Below are positions 21,309-32,000 of a stretch of 64,000 bases of DNA, one piece after another. Every line of letters begins with the position of its first letter. The first letter of the stretch is position 1. The notes below the pieces were generated by a model that saw nothing but the letters and a program-made list of their open reading frames with translations, was not told the origin of the DNA and searched no databases. A program made the translations under genes and the position numbers. Source of the stretch: Dyella solisilvae (GTDB lineage Bacteria > Pseudomonadota > Gammaproteobacteria > Xanthomonadales > Rhodanobacteraceae); assembly GCF_003351225.1 (NCBI RefSeq), contig NZ_QQSY01000001.1, positions 562,124-626,123 of the forward strand, written 5' to 3'.

Positions 21309-22019
21309 TCAAAAACGATCCGTGCTTGCCAGATAGCGCCACTGTCCTGGCTGCAGTCGGGACATGGGAATGCGGCCGATACGGAGGCGTTTGATGGCGA
21401 GGACCTTCAACCCGACGGCGTTGCACATGCGCTCGACCCTGTCGGGCGAAATCCGCTTCAAGGCGAAGCGCAGGTGGGTTTCGTTTTGCCAGCTCACCTT
21501 GATGGGTGGCAGCGCGTAGTTGTCGAAGCTGAGTCCGTGGTTGAGCAGGGCAAGTCCGTTCGGCGCCAGCTTGCCCTCAACTTCAACCACCAGTTCCTGC
21601 TCGATGCGGTCGGAATCGTCTTCCAGGCGACGCTTTACCCGCCAGTCCTGCGTGAACACCAACAGGCCACTCGCCTTGTCGGGCAAAGGCAGCGGCGATT
21701 CCAGTCGAGCGAAGTGCCGCTTTAGCAGGCGCACGCCGGAGGCGTCGTCAGCGGCGTGGCTCTCGGCGTGGATCAATGCGCGAGCCTGATCCACCGTGAT
21801 GCCGGCGGGCTTATGCAACACCATCGTGGCAGGTTCGGGCGGTTCGAGCCTGGCGTGCGGATCGATCTCGATGTGCTGTTCCAGCACCTTGAACTGCGGC
21901 TCTTCCACGGTCACGCCGTCCACGCGCACCCAGCCGCCTTCGATGTACATCTCCGCCTCGCGACGCGAGCACTGAGCCAGGGCGGCGACACGTTTGGCGA
22001 GGCGCAGAGGTTCGGTCAT
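21309..22019 (-). CDS. RNA pseudouridine synthase, RsuA/RluF-like
   Basis: 236-residue rRNA-type pseudouridine synthase. An N-terminal S4 RNA-binding domain (LAKRVAALAQCSRREAEMYIEGGWVRVDG, residues 5-35) is followed by the catalytic domain. VLHKPAGITVD is the usual KPAG segment. LPLPDKASGLLVFTQDW carries the presumed catalytic Asp in place of the more common GRLD motif, as in RluF-like divergent members. The C-terminal GLKVLAIKRLRIGRIPMSRLQPGQWRYL is typical of the family. The target uridine cannot be assigned. It is a single gene with no operon partner. Confidence 0.92.
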   Translation of the reverse strand: MTEPLRLAKRVAALAQCSRREAEMYIEGGWVRVDGVTVEEPQFKVLEQHIEIDPHARLEPPEPATMVLHKPAGITVDQARALIHAESHAADDASGVRLLKRHFARLESPLPLPDKASGLLVFTQDWRVKRRLEDDSDRIEQELVVEVEGKLAPNGLALLNHGLSFDNYALPPIKVSWQNETHLRFALKRISPDRVERMCNAVGLKVLAIKRLRIGRIPMSRLQPGQWRYLASTDRF

Positions 22020-22267
22020 TGGCAGGGCCTGGGAGTCATGCCGGGCATTATAGGCGTGCCCGCTCCGGCCAAGACTTGCCGCTTAGCGCCGGCCACGTCA
22101 TCGGCTTGCCGTCGCCGGGGGCCATCACCAACGAGGCACGCCTCCTGAAGGGGGGCCAAACTCATGGCCGGGGATCAACGACCACCGGCCCCTTATTCAG
22201 CCTTCTCCAACGCAGACGGCATCGCTCCGCCACGACCACTGTGCAGCGAGCCGATAGGGAGTATGGT

Positions 22268-22283
22268 GGTGAGGTTACTCACC
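22268..22283. promoter_or_regulatory. Hairpin before a small gene
   Basis: GGTGAG-GTTA-CTCACC is a perfect 6-bp inverted repeat ending 19 bases before the ATG at 22303. It could be an operator or a 5'-leader hairpin. The function is unknown. Confidence 0.4.
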
Positions 22284-22302
22284 GACCAGGGCAGACACCC
22301 AA

Positions 22303-22488
22303 ATGAATGACACAACCAAGCCGTTGTCCGCCGCCACCATTCATTCCGTCTATTCCGGCAAGAAGATTTCATCTGTGGTTGATCAGGCCAAGGAATTCAA
22401 ATCGACGAACCGCTTCGTTCGCGATCCTTCGCACTCCGGTGAGGCGCCGCAGCAGCCCAAAGTCGGCAAGGGACCGTTTCGCCGCTAA
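22303..22488 (+). CDS. Small hypothetical protein (61 aa)
   Basis: Unrecognised basic protein of 61 residues (starts MNDTTKPLSAATIHSVYSGK, ends GKGPFRR). It has no signal peptide or membrane segment, and a lysine-rich middle (KKISSVVDQAKEFKS). The ribosome-binding site is weak (GGGCAGACACCCAA). The codon usage has G/C in most third positions, which supports coding. It is isolated between the pseudouridine synthase and other small frames. I propose no function. Confidence 0.6.
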   Translation: MNDTTKPLSAATIHSVYSGKKISSVVDQAKEFKSTNRFVRDPSHSGEAPQQPKVGKGPFRR

Positions 22489-22913
22489 CCTCAAAGCGCG
22501 CAAACCTCGTGCGTTCCATGGAGCCGGGCGAGTCGGCATGCGACCCGGCGCTGGCCCTTCGTAAGCACTGAACCGAAGTGCCGATGGCGGCGCAATGCGG
22601 TATTCAGGAGGACGCAACAAGAAGGCTTCCCGAGGCAACGACGTGCCGCCACACAGGCAACTCCGTCCGGCTCGCCTCTAGCCTGACGCAAGCAACCCTG
22701 CAAGCACCGCAACGCGCCTTGTCGCCAATACCAAAGTGAGGCGTCCTAGCCCCGCCACATGTCACGGCCGGAGCTGCAACTCCCCTCCACGCCATAGGCC
22801 CCCATGAAGCCTTGCCGATACATGGTTGTCGGCTGACGGTCAAAATCGACGCCTACCCTGCGCTCAAACCCGGGAATGATGCCGGGGAGACTGCGACGGA
22901 GGTCCGTGTCGTC
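22489..22913. other. Non-coding stretch between two small genes
   Basis: About 425 bases without a supportable gene, RNA or repeat. The first 60 bases after the stop codon hold GC-rich dyads but no clear T-run. Confidence 0.45.
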
Positions 22914-23120
22914 ATGTCATGCGAGCGGGAGCATGTGTTGTTGGTCAATGCGCTGGGTACCGCATTGGATGAGAACCTCCGCCTGAGGCGTGAGATCGAT
23001 TTGTTGCAGGCGCAACTGCGGCGGCATCCGAGTGGCGAATTGCAGATACGGCAAGCGAGACGTCAGCTCGCTTCGCTTGGCCGGGCGGCGCCGGTCGATT
23101 ACGTGCCAGGTACTCATTGA
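22914..23120 (+). CDS. Small coiled-coil hypothetical protein (68 aa)
   Basis: 68 residues starting MSCEREHVLLVNALG, preceded by GGAGG about ten bases upstream. The central part (ALDENLRLRREIDLLQAQLRR) has a heptad pattern suggesting a coiled coil. An upstream in-frame ATG (22812) would add a stretch without similarity or ribosome-binding site, so I used the internal start. The family is unknown. Confidence 0.5.
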   Translation: MSCEREHVLLVNALGTALDENLRLRREIDLLQAQLRRHPSGELQIRQARRQLASLGRAAPVDYVPGTH

Positions 23121-23141
23121 GGGGAGTCCCAGGTCGTCGGC

Positions 23142-23219
23142 TGTCCCCGCGAAAGGGGGAACGAAGGAGGTTCGCGCCTTCCAACGCGAAGGCGCCGGAT
23201 CCCGGCGTTCGCGGGGACA
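23142..23219. repeat. Inverted repeat, REP-like
   Basis: TGTCCCCGCGAA (23142-23153) is exactly complementary to TTCGCGGGGACA (23208-23219). A second nested pair, TTCGCG/CGCGAA, lies between them. The element lies in a 336-base gap (23121-23456) in which I see no gene. Confidence 0.75.
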
Positions 23220-23456
23220 AGAGGCTGGAGGGGTGACCTCCGGATTTCCTGGGGCGGCCAGCCAGGCGCCGCAAGTTGTTGCATCCCACCTCGATCAGGC
23301 TCCGCCCCGGCTCCGCGAGCACCCTGCCCGTGCGCAGATTTGCCTTGCCGATCAAGGCTGTCACCCTGCCTTGCCCGATTGACACAAATTTCCGATATCC
23401 AAAGCGCCCTGCCCTGTGGAGAATACGGCGTCGAATTCTCGGAAGGGGACGGGAAG

Positions 23457-23909
23457 ATGAGCCAGAGCAACGCCACGGCGTATCCCGTGTCGCAACTGCT
23501 CGTTGTGACGCGCAGCCTGGTCGAACTCACGGATAGAGCCATGTCCGATAGCGAGCTGTCGCATGCAGCTGCCGACGTGCTGGTGTTCGCCGCGCGACAG
23601 GCTGCCCGCCTGGTGGAAGACGTGGTGAGCGTTCGCTCGAACGATCCGGCGCGGGCCAGCGACTTCGTATTGTGTCCGAGCAGCGGTGATCTCGACCGCG
23701 CCTACACCGACCTGGAATGCCTGGCCGAGGCCGCAAGCATGATCCGCGCGCACGGCATCGGCTCGCAATACCGCGCCCACCTCGCCTACCTGATGCGCTA
23801 CGCGGCCGAGTCGGCCTGCCATGCCCTTGAGCGCGCCGAGCGCGCGATGCATCGCGCCGACGCACTCAGCAGCATCCCGGGTGTTCCCTCGGCCGCCTTC
23901 CTCGACTGA
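23457..23909 (+). CDS. Hypothetical helical protein (150 aa)
   Basis: 150 residues, starting MSQSNATAYPVSQLLVVTRS, behind a GGGAAG ribosome-binding site. It is largely alpha-helical and Ala-rich, with no signal peptide or membrane segment and two cysteines. An upstream in-frame ATG adds sequence with no coding character. I do not recognise the family. It is convergent with the Sel1-like gene, with 41 bases between the two stop codons. Confidence 0.7.
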   Translation: MSQSNATAYPVSQLLVVTRSLVELTDRAMSDSELSHAAADVLVFAARQAARLVEDVVSVRSNDPARASDFVLCPSSGDLDRAYTDLECLAEAASMIRAHGIGSQYRAHLAYLMRYAAESACHALERAERAMHRADALSSIPGVPSAAFLD

Positions 23910-23950
23910 CGCATCGAAGTCGCCGCGGCACACAGCCGCGACGACTCTGC

Positions 23951-24706
23951 TTACTTCGAACGCTTCCCGTCGTCTGGCGGCGTTGCCTGTTCCAGCTCCC
24001 CTACCTGGACGTGGCCAACCCATCCATCGAACACGTTGGCCGCCGCTGCGTCCACGGCCTTCACCACCAGTTGCGCCGGTGGGCAGCTGGTGGGATTGGT
24101 GGTGGGCTGCGCCGTGTTCCCCGCGCCCGCCATGCAGTACTGGCCCCCACTTCTGCTGAGCCGGGTCAGTTCGGCCATGCCGGCTGCGTAGCGCTGCTCC
24201 GCCCGCTTGGCGGCGACCCCGTCGCCATAAATCGGACGCATGCCGACCAGCAGCTGTTCGGCCGCCTTGCGCTCCTCGTCCGAAGCTTTGGCGTACGCCG
24301 CCTGATAGGCCTGCTCATAGTCCGAGCCGGAACGCTCCGCCGCCAGCGCCAGCCAGGCCAACGCGAGGGGGCGGTTCACCGGCTGCTGATCACCATTGAG
24401 AGCCATGATGCCGAGCACATACTGGGCTGGCTTGCTGGCCCAACTGGCGGCGGTGGTGAAGAATCGCTGCGAACTGGCGTAGCGGTGATTGCCATAGCTC
24501 TGCTTGCCCAGGCAGTAGTAGTAATCACCTGGCAGGAATCGCTCTTCGCCAATCGCACACTGCGTATTGGCCAGATCAGCGTCGGTCGGAACCGGCTCGC
24601 TGTCCGGCAGCGGAACCCCGCTGGCGGACTGGCCGAGTACGGCCAGCGGACTCGCCAACAATGCCACTGCCAGGCCCCAGGGCCAGATGGCGCGCTTTCC
24701 CTGCAT
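23951..24706 (-). CDS. Secreted protein with Sel1/TPR-like repeats
   Basis: 251-residue exported protein. The start MQGKRAIWPWG follows AGGAGC and opens a signal peptide (GLAVALLASPLAVLGQS) with a likely cleavage after about residue 27. The mature part holds a Sel1-like helical pair: SSQRFFTTAASWASKPAQY, then LGIMALNGDQQPVNRPLALAWLALAAE. A cysteine pair (CAIGEE...YYYCLG) precedes it and a Cys-containing tail follows. Sel1-type repeats bind proteins; the partner is unknown. A longer in-frame extension upstream is not supported. Confidence 0.75.
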   Translation of the reverse strand: MQGKRAIWPWGLAVALLASPLAVLGQSASGVPLPDSEPVPTDADLANTQCAIGEERFLPGDYYYCLGKQSYGNHRYASSQRFFTTAASWASKPAQYVLGIMALNGDQQPVNRPLALAWLALAAERSGSDYEQAYQAAYAKASDEERKAAEQLLVGMRPIYGDGVAAKRAEQRYAAGMAELTRLSRSGGQYCMAGAGNTAQPTTNPTSCPPAQLVVKAVDAAAANVFDGWVGHVQVGELEQATPPDDGKRSK

Positions 24707-25589
24707 GGTCTTTGCTCCTGTGCTCGATAAGGGGACGAATGCGTCGCCGATCGTAACGGGCCGGGTGATCATCAGGATGACAGGCGGCGCGCCGAAGCGA
24801 CGCGTCGCCCACGCGCGCGCATGAGGAACGAGCGCAGTTGGGTGGGCCACCCGTCCTGGGTTGCACGCCACCCGGTGGTCAGACATCCCTTGCCGACCTT
24901 GGCTGGCGCCTCACGGCGCGGGCCTGCGTGTCGAACGACGGTTCCGCTGACACGTCGCCTCGCCGAGTCTTGACGGGACACAAGGCCTAGGCGGGCCCCC
25001 GTCGCCAACACGGCGAGACGCGCGCATTGTGTCGATCCGGTTGCGGACCAAACTTGAGAGGACTCTCAAATCGGACGTTAGTCGCCGGGCGAGCTTCCGA
25101 ATGTGTGGACTGCGTAGCAGGCGCAAGCAGTGCCGGCACAAACGTCAGCGCGAGGAGCCCATTGAGGTCGCCAGACGAGATCCACTGCTGCCCCACCTTG
25201 TTGAGCATCACGGAACGACACGTCGGCGGCGTGCGTGATGCGCGCAATCCGCTGAACGCCCAAGCGGCCCTTTCACGCATCGCGCATGGCTTCCGCCTTG
25301 GCGCCATTGGATGCGATGTCGGCGCCATCGATTACCGGCATCGTCCAGTGCAAGCACTGGTGCGACGACTGTGCCTTTCCTCAGGAATCCCGAGTCATCT
25401 TCGTTTGGACATCCATACGCTCGCGTCGCATGCTGGCGCTGACTCTGGGCAAGGCATCTTGCGCAACGCAACAAACCCGGTGACACGCACTTGATCTCAC
25501 TCGGTGCGACGGCCAGCGGCGAGCATGGGCGACATCCTCCGCCCGCTCGGCGAGAATGTACCCATGAGCGAAGCCGCCCCTTGCCCGAC
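24707..25589. other. Long non-coding stretch before recC
   Basis: About 880 bases with no gene I can support on either strand. Frames up to about 155 codons exist but have neither ribosome-binding sites nor family resemblance. It contains one perfect inverted repeat, TTGAGAG-GA-CTCTCAA (25054-25069). A nine-codon frame (ATG at 25564) ends exactly at the recC start. The recCBD promoter should be here. Confidence 0.45.
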
Positions 25590-28500
25590 GTGAGCCATAG
25601 CCTGGACCTGCCCCTGGAGGCCCCGATCGAACCGGGCCTGATGGTGATCCATGGCAACCGCATGGAAGACCTGCGCGACCTGCTGGCCGCGTGGCTGGCC
25701 CGGGCGCCGCTGCGTCCGCTGGAAGACGAGCTGATGCTGGTGCAGAGCAACGGCATTGCCCAATGGCTGAAATGGGCGCTGGCGCGACCGGTCGACGACG
25801 GCGGCCTGGGTGTGAGCGCGGCGATCGACGTGCAGCTGCCCGGCCGCTTCCTGTGGACGGCCTACCGCAGCGTGCTGGGCCGTGATGCAGTGCCCACCAC
25901 CTCGCCGTTCGACAAGTCGCGCCTCTGCTGGCGCCTGTTGCGCCTGCTGCCCGCCCACCTGCACGAGCCGGACTTCGCCCCGCTGCGCGATTTCCTCCGC
26001 AACGATCCAGACGAACGCAAGCGCTTCCAGTTGACCCAACGCGTGGCCGACCTGTTCGATCAATACCAGGTCTATCGCGCTGACTGGCTGGCGGACTGGG
26101 AGCATGGCAACTACCGCCTGCGCGACGAGTTGCGTGGTGAACACACGTCTCTGGCGGCCGACCAGCGCTGGCAGGCGCGGCTGTGGCAACTGCTGCTGGA
26201 CGACGTGGGAGAAGAACGCCACAACCACCGCGCCGCCGTGCACCAGGCCTTTATCGAACGCGTCGGTCAGCTTACTGTTCGGCCGCCACGGCTGCCGCGG
26301 CGCATCGTGGTGTTCGGCATCTCCTCCCTGCCCCAGCAGACGCTCGAGGCGCTCACCGCGCTGGCGCGCTTCAGCCAGGTGCTGTTGCTGGTGGCCAATC
26401 CGTGTCGCCATTACTGGGCCGACATCATCGAGGACCGCGAGCTGCTCAAGGCGGCGCAGCGCCGCCATGCGGGCAAGCCCGGGCTGCCAGCCGAGCCGCG
26501 CTACGAAGACCTGCATCTGCACGCGAACCCGCTGCTCGCCGCGTGGGGGCGACAGGGGCGCGACTATATACGCCTGCTCGACGCCTTCGACCGCCCCGAA
26601 CGCTACCGGCCGCAGTTCGCCGCATGGAACCGCAGCATCGACCTGTTCGCCGACACCGATGGCGGCACGCTGCTGCGCCAGGTGCAGCAGGCCATTCTCG
26701 ATCTCGAGCCGCTACCGGCAGAACCGACCCTGCGACGGCCATGGCGCGACCGCGACGGTTCGTTGCGTTTCCACGTGGCGCACAGTCCGCAGCGCGAGGT
26801 GGAGATCCTGCACGACCAGTTGCTGGCGATGTTCGAGCAGGCCGAGCAAGCGGGCGCCCCGCTGTCGCCACGCGACGTGATCGTGATGGTGCCTGACATC
26901 CAGGCCTATGCGCCCCACGTGCAGGCGGTGTTCGGGCGCCTGCCGCCAAACGACCCGCGCCACCTGCCGTATGCCGTGGCCGACCAGCCCACTCGCGGCG
27001 CCGTGCCGCTGATGGTGGCGCTGGAACACCTGCTCTCCCTGCCCGAGTCGCGCTTTGCAGTAAGCGACCTGCTCGACCTGCTTGACGTGCCCGCGCTGCG
27101 CCGCCGCTTCGACATCGACGACGCCGGCCTGCCGATCCTGCGCCGCTGGATCGAGGGCGCCGGGATCCGCTGGGGCCTGGACGCCGCGCAGAAGCAGAGC
27201 CTGGACCTGCCCGGCGTCGAACAGAACAGCTGGCGCTTCGGCCTGCGCCGCATGCTGCTGGGCTATGCCGTGGGCCAAGGAGAGAGCTGGCAGGGCATCG
27301 CCCCTTACGACGAAGTTGGTGGCCTCGACGCAGCCCTGGTCGGACCGCTCACACTTTTGCTGGATCGCCTCGAACAGTGCTGGGAGCAAATGCGTGCACC
27401 CGCCACTCCCACCGAGTGGCACGCCCGCCTGCACGCGCTGCTGCAGGATTGCTTCCAGGCGGAGGACTCCGACGACAGCGACCGACTCACCCGACTCGGC
27501 GATGCGCTGGACGCCTGGCGTGAGGCCTGCGCGGAGGCCGACTTCGAATCGCCACTGCCGCTGGGCATCGTGCGCGAGCATTGGCTGGGCGCCATGGACG
27601 AGAGTCGCCTTTCGCAGCGCTTCATGGGCGGCGCGGTGAGCTTCTGCACACTGATGCCGATGCGCGCGATCCCATTCCGCGTGGTCTGCCTGCTGGGCAT
27701 GAACGACGGCGACTATCCGCGCCAGCAGGCGCCGGCCGATTTCGACCTGATGGCCCTGCCGGGTCACGCGCGCCCGGGCGACCGCTCGCGCCGCGAGGAT
27801 GACCGCTACCTTTTCCTGGAAGCCCTGGTTTCCGCGCGCGACACGCTCTACATCAGCTGGGTCGGCCGCAACGTGCGCGACAACAGCGCGTTGCCACCCT
27901 CGGTGTTGCTGGGCCAGCTTCGCGACTACCTCGCTGCCGGCTGGCATCGCGAGGGCGACGACCCCGATTCACTCGCGACCGCCCACGCGCTGCTCGACGC
28001 GATGACCACCGTGCATCCGTTGCAGCCGTTCAGCCGTCGCTATTTCAACGCTGATGCCGACCCGCACCTGTTTACCTATGCGCGCGAGTGGCGCGAGGCG
28101 CATCGCTCCCACCAGGACACCGCGAACGCCGACTTGCCTGACTGGCAGCCCGACGCCGCACTCGGCATCACCCAGCTGCGCGGTTTCCTTGCGCAGCCGG
28201 TGCGGACGTTCTTCAACCAGCGCCTGAAGGTGTATTTCGGCGAACTGGAGGCCGAGGCCAGCGACGACGAACCGTTCGTACTGAACGCGCTGGAGCAGCA
28301 TCAGGCTTCCACTGCCGTGGTGCAGTCCGCCGTGCGCGCAGGTGATGCCGGCGACGCCGTGCTGAGCGCGGCACGACAGCTTGCCCGGGAAGGCCTGTTG
28401 CCGCCCGGTGGCTTCGGCGAGCTGGCGCAGGACGAGCTCGCGCGCGAAGGACACGTGCTGGCGCAAGCCTGGCTGGACGCCTGCCAGCGCTGGCCGCTGC

Positions 28501-29072
28501 TGGACGACAAGATCGAACTGCAACACGAAGCCCACGGCGTGCGCGTGGAAGACTGGCTGACCGATCTGCGCCGCGGCGACAACGGCGCCCTGCTCCGCCT
28601 GGAGCTGGCCGCCGGCAAGCTGGCGCAGAAGGGCGGCGGCTTGCGCCACGACAAGCTGAGTACCGCCTGGATCATCCACCTGCTGGCCCATGCGCAGGGC
28701 CTGACATTGACCACGCGCGTGATCGGCATCGATGCGCAAGTGAGCTTGCGCCCGATCATCCGTGAGGAAGCGACGCGTTGGCTGGGCGAGCTGTTGGCCG
28801 CGTTGCGCGTCGGCATGAATGCTCCGCTGCCGCTGGCCCGCCGCACCGCCTTCGCCTGGCTGCAGGCCGCCGACGAAGGCAAGGCGAGCAGCCAGGCGCA
28901 GCAGGCGTACGACGGCAACAGTTTTGGCGGACGACATGGCGAGCGGGACGAGGACCCTTACCTGACCCGAGCCTGGCCCACTTTCGAGGCGCTGCTCGAC
29001 GGCGGCTTTGAGCACTGGCTCGTGCTGTACCGGCCGCTGCTGGAGATCGCCACCATGGACGAGGAAGCATGA
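25590..29072 (+). CDS. recC: Exodeoxyribonuclease V, gamma subunit
   Basis: RecC recognises Chi and splits the strands in the RecBCD repair nuclease. The product is about 1160 residues (E. coli RecC is 1122) and has typical segments: MVIHGNRMEDLRDLLAAWL, LVQSNGIAQWLKWALA, the inactive helicase-like domains (FCTLMPMRAIPFRVVCLLGM, PRQQAPADFDLMA) and a degenerate nuclease-like C-terminus. The start is uncertain. I used GTG at 25590, whose GTGA overlaps the stop of a nine-codon upstream frame; ATG at 25641 is the alternative. Neither has a clear ribosome-binding site. recB starts within the recC stop (ATGA), so the genes are translationally coupled. Confidence 0.93.
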   Translation: MSHSLDLPLEAPIEPGLMVIHGNRMEDLRDLLAAWLARAPLRPLEDELMLVQSNGIAQWLKWALARPVDDGGLGVSAAIDVQLPGRFLWTAYRSVLGRDAVPTTSPFDKSRLCWRLLRLLPAHLHEPDFAPLRDFLRNDPDERKRFQLTQRVADLFDQYQVYRADWLADWEHGNYRLRDELRGEHTSLAADQRWQARLWQLLLDDVGEERHNHRAAVHQAFIERVGQLTVRPPRLPRRIVVFGISSLPQQTLEALTALARFSQVLLLVANPCRHYWADIIEDRELLKAAQRRHAGKPGLPAEPRYEDLHLHANPLLAAWGRQGRDYIRLLDAFDRPERYRPQFAAWNRSIDLFADTDGGTLLRQVQQAILDLEPLPAEPTLRRPWRDRDGSLRFHVAHSPQREVEILHDQLLAMFEQAEQAGAPLSPRDVIVMVPDIQAYAPHVQAVFGRLPPNDPRHLPYAVADQPTRGAVPLMVALEHLLSLPESRFAVSDLLDLLDVPALRRRFDIDDAGLPILRRWIEGAGIRWGLDAAQKQSLDLPGVEQNSWRFGLRRMLLGYAVGQGESWQGIAPYDEVGGLDAALVGPLTLLLDRLEQCWEQMRAPATPTEWHARLHALLQDCFQAEDSDDSDRLTRLGDALDAWREACAEADFESPLPLGIVREHWLGAMDESRLSQRFMGGAVSFCTLMPMRAIPFRVVCLLGMNDGDYPRQQAPADFDLMALPGHARPGDRSRREDDRYLFLEALVSARDTLYISWVGRNVRDNSALPPSVLLGQLRDYLAAGWHREGDDPDSLATAHALLDAMTTVHPLQPFSRRYFNADADPHLFTYAREWREAHRSHQDTANADLPDWQPDAALGITQLRGFLAQPVRTFFNQRLKVYFGELEAEASDDEPFVLNALEQHQASTAVVQSAVRAGDAGDAVLSAARQLAREGLLPPGGFGELAQDELAREGHVLAQAWLDACQRWPLLDDKIELQHEAHGVRVEDWLTDLRRGDNGALLRLELAAGKLAQKGGGLRHDKLSTAWIIHLLAHAQGLTLTTRVIGIDAQVSLRPIIREEATRWLGELLAALRVGMNAPLPLARRTAFAWLQAADEGKASSQAQQAYDGNSFGGRHGERDEDPYLTRAWPTFEALLDGGFEHWLVLYRPLLEIATMDEEA

Positions 29073-32000
29073 GCGCCAGCACGCCACTTCAACCCTTGCA
29101 GCTGCCGCTTGAGGGCATCCAGCTCATCGAGGCCAGCGCCGGCACCGGCAAGACCTGGACCATCGCCGCGCTGTACCTGCGCCTGGTGCTAGGCCACGGC
29201 GTGGCAGGCGGCGTACCGCTGCTGCCGGCGCAGATCCTGGTGCTCACCTTCACCAAGGCCGCCACGGCTGAGCTGCGCGAGCGCATCCGCGAACGGCTGG
29301 GCCAGGCGGCGGACGCGTTCCGTGGCCGCCAGGCGCCCGACGACTTCCTGCGCGAGCTCATTGCGGTCTACGCGGACGAGGACGCGCGCGCACGCGCCGC
29401 GCGCCAGCTGGAGCTGGCCGCGCAATGGATGGATGAGGCGGCGATCCACACCATCCATGCCTGGTGCCAGCGCATGCTGGGACAGCACGCCTTCGACAGC
29501 GGCCATGCGTTCGTGCAGGACACCAACACCGACGAGAGCGCGCTGCTCGGCGAGACGGTCCGCGACTACTGGCGCAGCCACTTCTTTCCGCTCGACCGTG
29601 GCAGCGCCGCGCTGGTCTCCGGCTGGTGGCGCAGCCCTGCCGAGCTGCAGCAGGCGTTGCGTCCGCTGCTGCGCCAGCCGCTGGCCAACCTGTGCCTGGA
29701 TGGCCGGCCGCTGCCCGAATCCGACCAGGCCCTGGCGCATTTTCATCAAGGCATCGCCAACACTGGCAAAACCGAAGAGCGTGCGCGCCGGGCGTGGCGC
29801 GACGATGCGGACGCAATCGAAGCGATGTTCGCCAAGGCGTTGGACGCGCGCGCGCTGAATGGCAGGAAGATGCCGCGCGAGGCGGTCGAAGTGCAGTTGG
29901 CGGATTTGCGCCAGTGGTCGCAAGGGCAGCCGATCGACACGGAAACCCTGCGTCGCTACGCGCAGACCGCGCTGGACGGTGCGCTCAACAAGAACGCCGA
30001 GCCGCTTCGCCACGCCGCATTCGACGCGATCACTGCCTGCGTCGAGGGCATCGATCAGATGGAACGACTTCAACCGGCGATACTGGCGCAGGCGACTCGC
30101 TGGGTCGCGCAGCGTCTGGAACAGACCAAGCAGCGCCGCGCCCAGCTGGGCTTCGACGACATGCTGCGCCGGCTGGACGATGCGCTGCACGAAGTCACTG
30201 GCCCCCGGCTGGCCGACACCATTGCCCGGCAATACCCGATCGCGCTGATCGACGAGTTCCAGGACACCGATCCGCTGCAGTGGCGCATTTTCCAGACCAT
30301 CTACGCCAGGCGCGAACGCACCGGGCTGCTGCTGATCGGCGATCCCAAGCAGGCCATCTACGGTTTCCGCGGCGCGGACATCCACACCTACCTGCGCGCG
30401 CGTGATCGCGCGCGCCAACCCACCTGGACCCTGGACACCAACTACCGCTCCACCGAGGCCCTGGTGAGCGCGGTCAATCGCGTATTCGAGCATGCGGACA
30501 CCCATGACGACGGCGCCTTCGCATTCGGCCGCGAGGCGCTGCCGTTCCTCCCGGTGAAGGCACGCGGGCGACGCGACCAGCTCGTACTGGACGGCCAGCC
30601 GTTGCCGCCCATGCGGCTGAAGGTGCAAGTCGGCGACGAGGCCATCAGCAGCTCCGCCTATGCCGGCGAAATGGCCAGGCAAGCCGCCGCCTATCTGGTG
30701 CGACTGCTCGATGCCGCACAGGAAGGCCGCTGCGGGTTCCTCAACGACGAAGGTGCGCTCACGCCGCTCAAGGCAGGAGATGTCGCGGTTCTGGTGCGCA
30801 GCGGCGCCGAAGCCACCCGGGTGCGCGAGGAAATGCAGCGTCGAGGCATCCCCAGCGTCTACCTGTCCGATCGCGATTCGGTCTATGCCTCGGCTGAAGC
30901 GACCGACCTCCTGCGATGGTTGCAAGCCTGCGCCGCGCCGGGCTCCGATCGCGCGATGCGCGCCGCGCTCGCCACGCCCACGCTGGGACAGAGTAACGCC
31001 GAGCTCGACCGGCTCAATCTCGACGAACACCACTGGGAAGCCTGCGGCGAGCGCTTCCGCCGGCTGCACGAGACCTGGCGGCGCCACGGCGTGTTGGCCA
31101 TGCTGCACGACCTGTTGCACGCCTTCGACCTGCCCGCGCGCCTGTTGGCCCGTCCCGACGGCGAGCGCGCGCTGACCAACCTGCTGCACCTGGCCGAACT
31201 GTTGCAGCACGCGGCCGCCACCCTGGATGGCGAGCACGCGCTGATCCGTCACCTCGCCGCGCAGATGGCCAGCGCCACCGACCCGCAGTCCGAGACTGCG
31301 GAAGAACAGATCGTGCGGCTGGAAAGTGAAGCTGCGTTGGTCAAGGTGGTGACCATCCACAAATCCAAGGGCCTGGAGTACCCGCTGGTGCTGCTGCCAT
31401 TCGTGTGCAGCGCGCGCGAAGTGAAGCAGGACGACAGCTTCATCTGGCACGACCGCGATGGGCAGGCCCGCATGGACCTGCGCGCCAACGACGCCGCGCG
31501 CGTGCAGGCCGATCGCGAGCGCCTGCAAGAAGACCTGCGCCTGCTCTACGTCGCGCTCACCCGCGCCCGCTACGCCTGCTGGCTGGGCGTGGCCTGCTAC
31601 AGGGTAGGCAACAGCAGGACGCCTGCGCTGCACAAATCCGCGTTCGGCTACGTGCTCTCCGGCGGCGCGGTGATCCAGCCCGAGCAACTCATGCCCCTGC
31701 TCGAACAGCTGCGCGGCGCGCACGCCGGCCTGCACATCGAGACGCTGGTCCCCGCGGATTCCCGCCCCTTGCGACCAGTCGAAGACGACACCCGGCCTTT
31801 ATGGGATGCCCGACCCTACCAGGGCTCGCCGCAGGAGCGCTGGTGGGTCGCCAGCTACAGCTCGCTGAAGGTGGACGAAAGCGAGTCGACCGCGCACGCC
31901 CCGGAAACCGCCAGCCAGGATGTCCTGATTGAACTGGGCCAGGAGCAGCCGCCCACCGGCGAAACCACGCCAGCCATGGCCGAAGGCATTCACGCCTTCC

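Noticed and set aside
24887-25494. Several frames of 60-155 codons in the gap before recC
   Set aside because: No ribosome-binding sites, unusual residue composition, mutually overlapping frames, and no recognisable domain.
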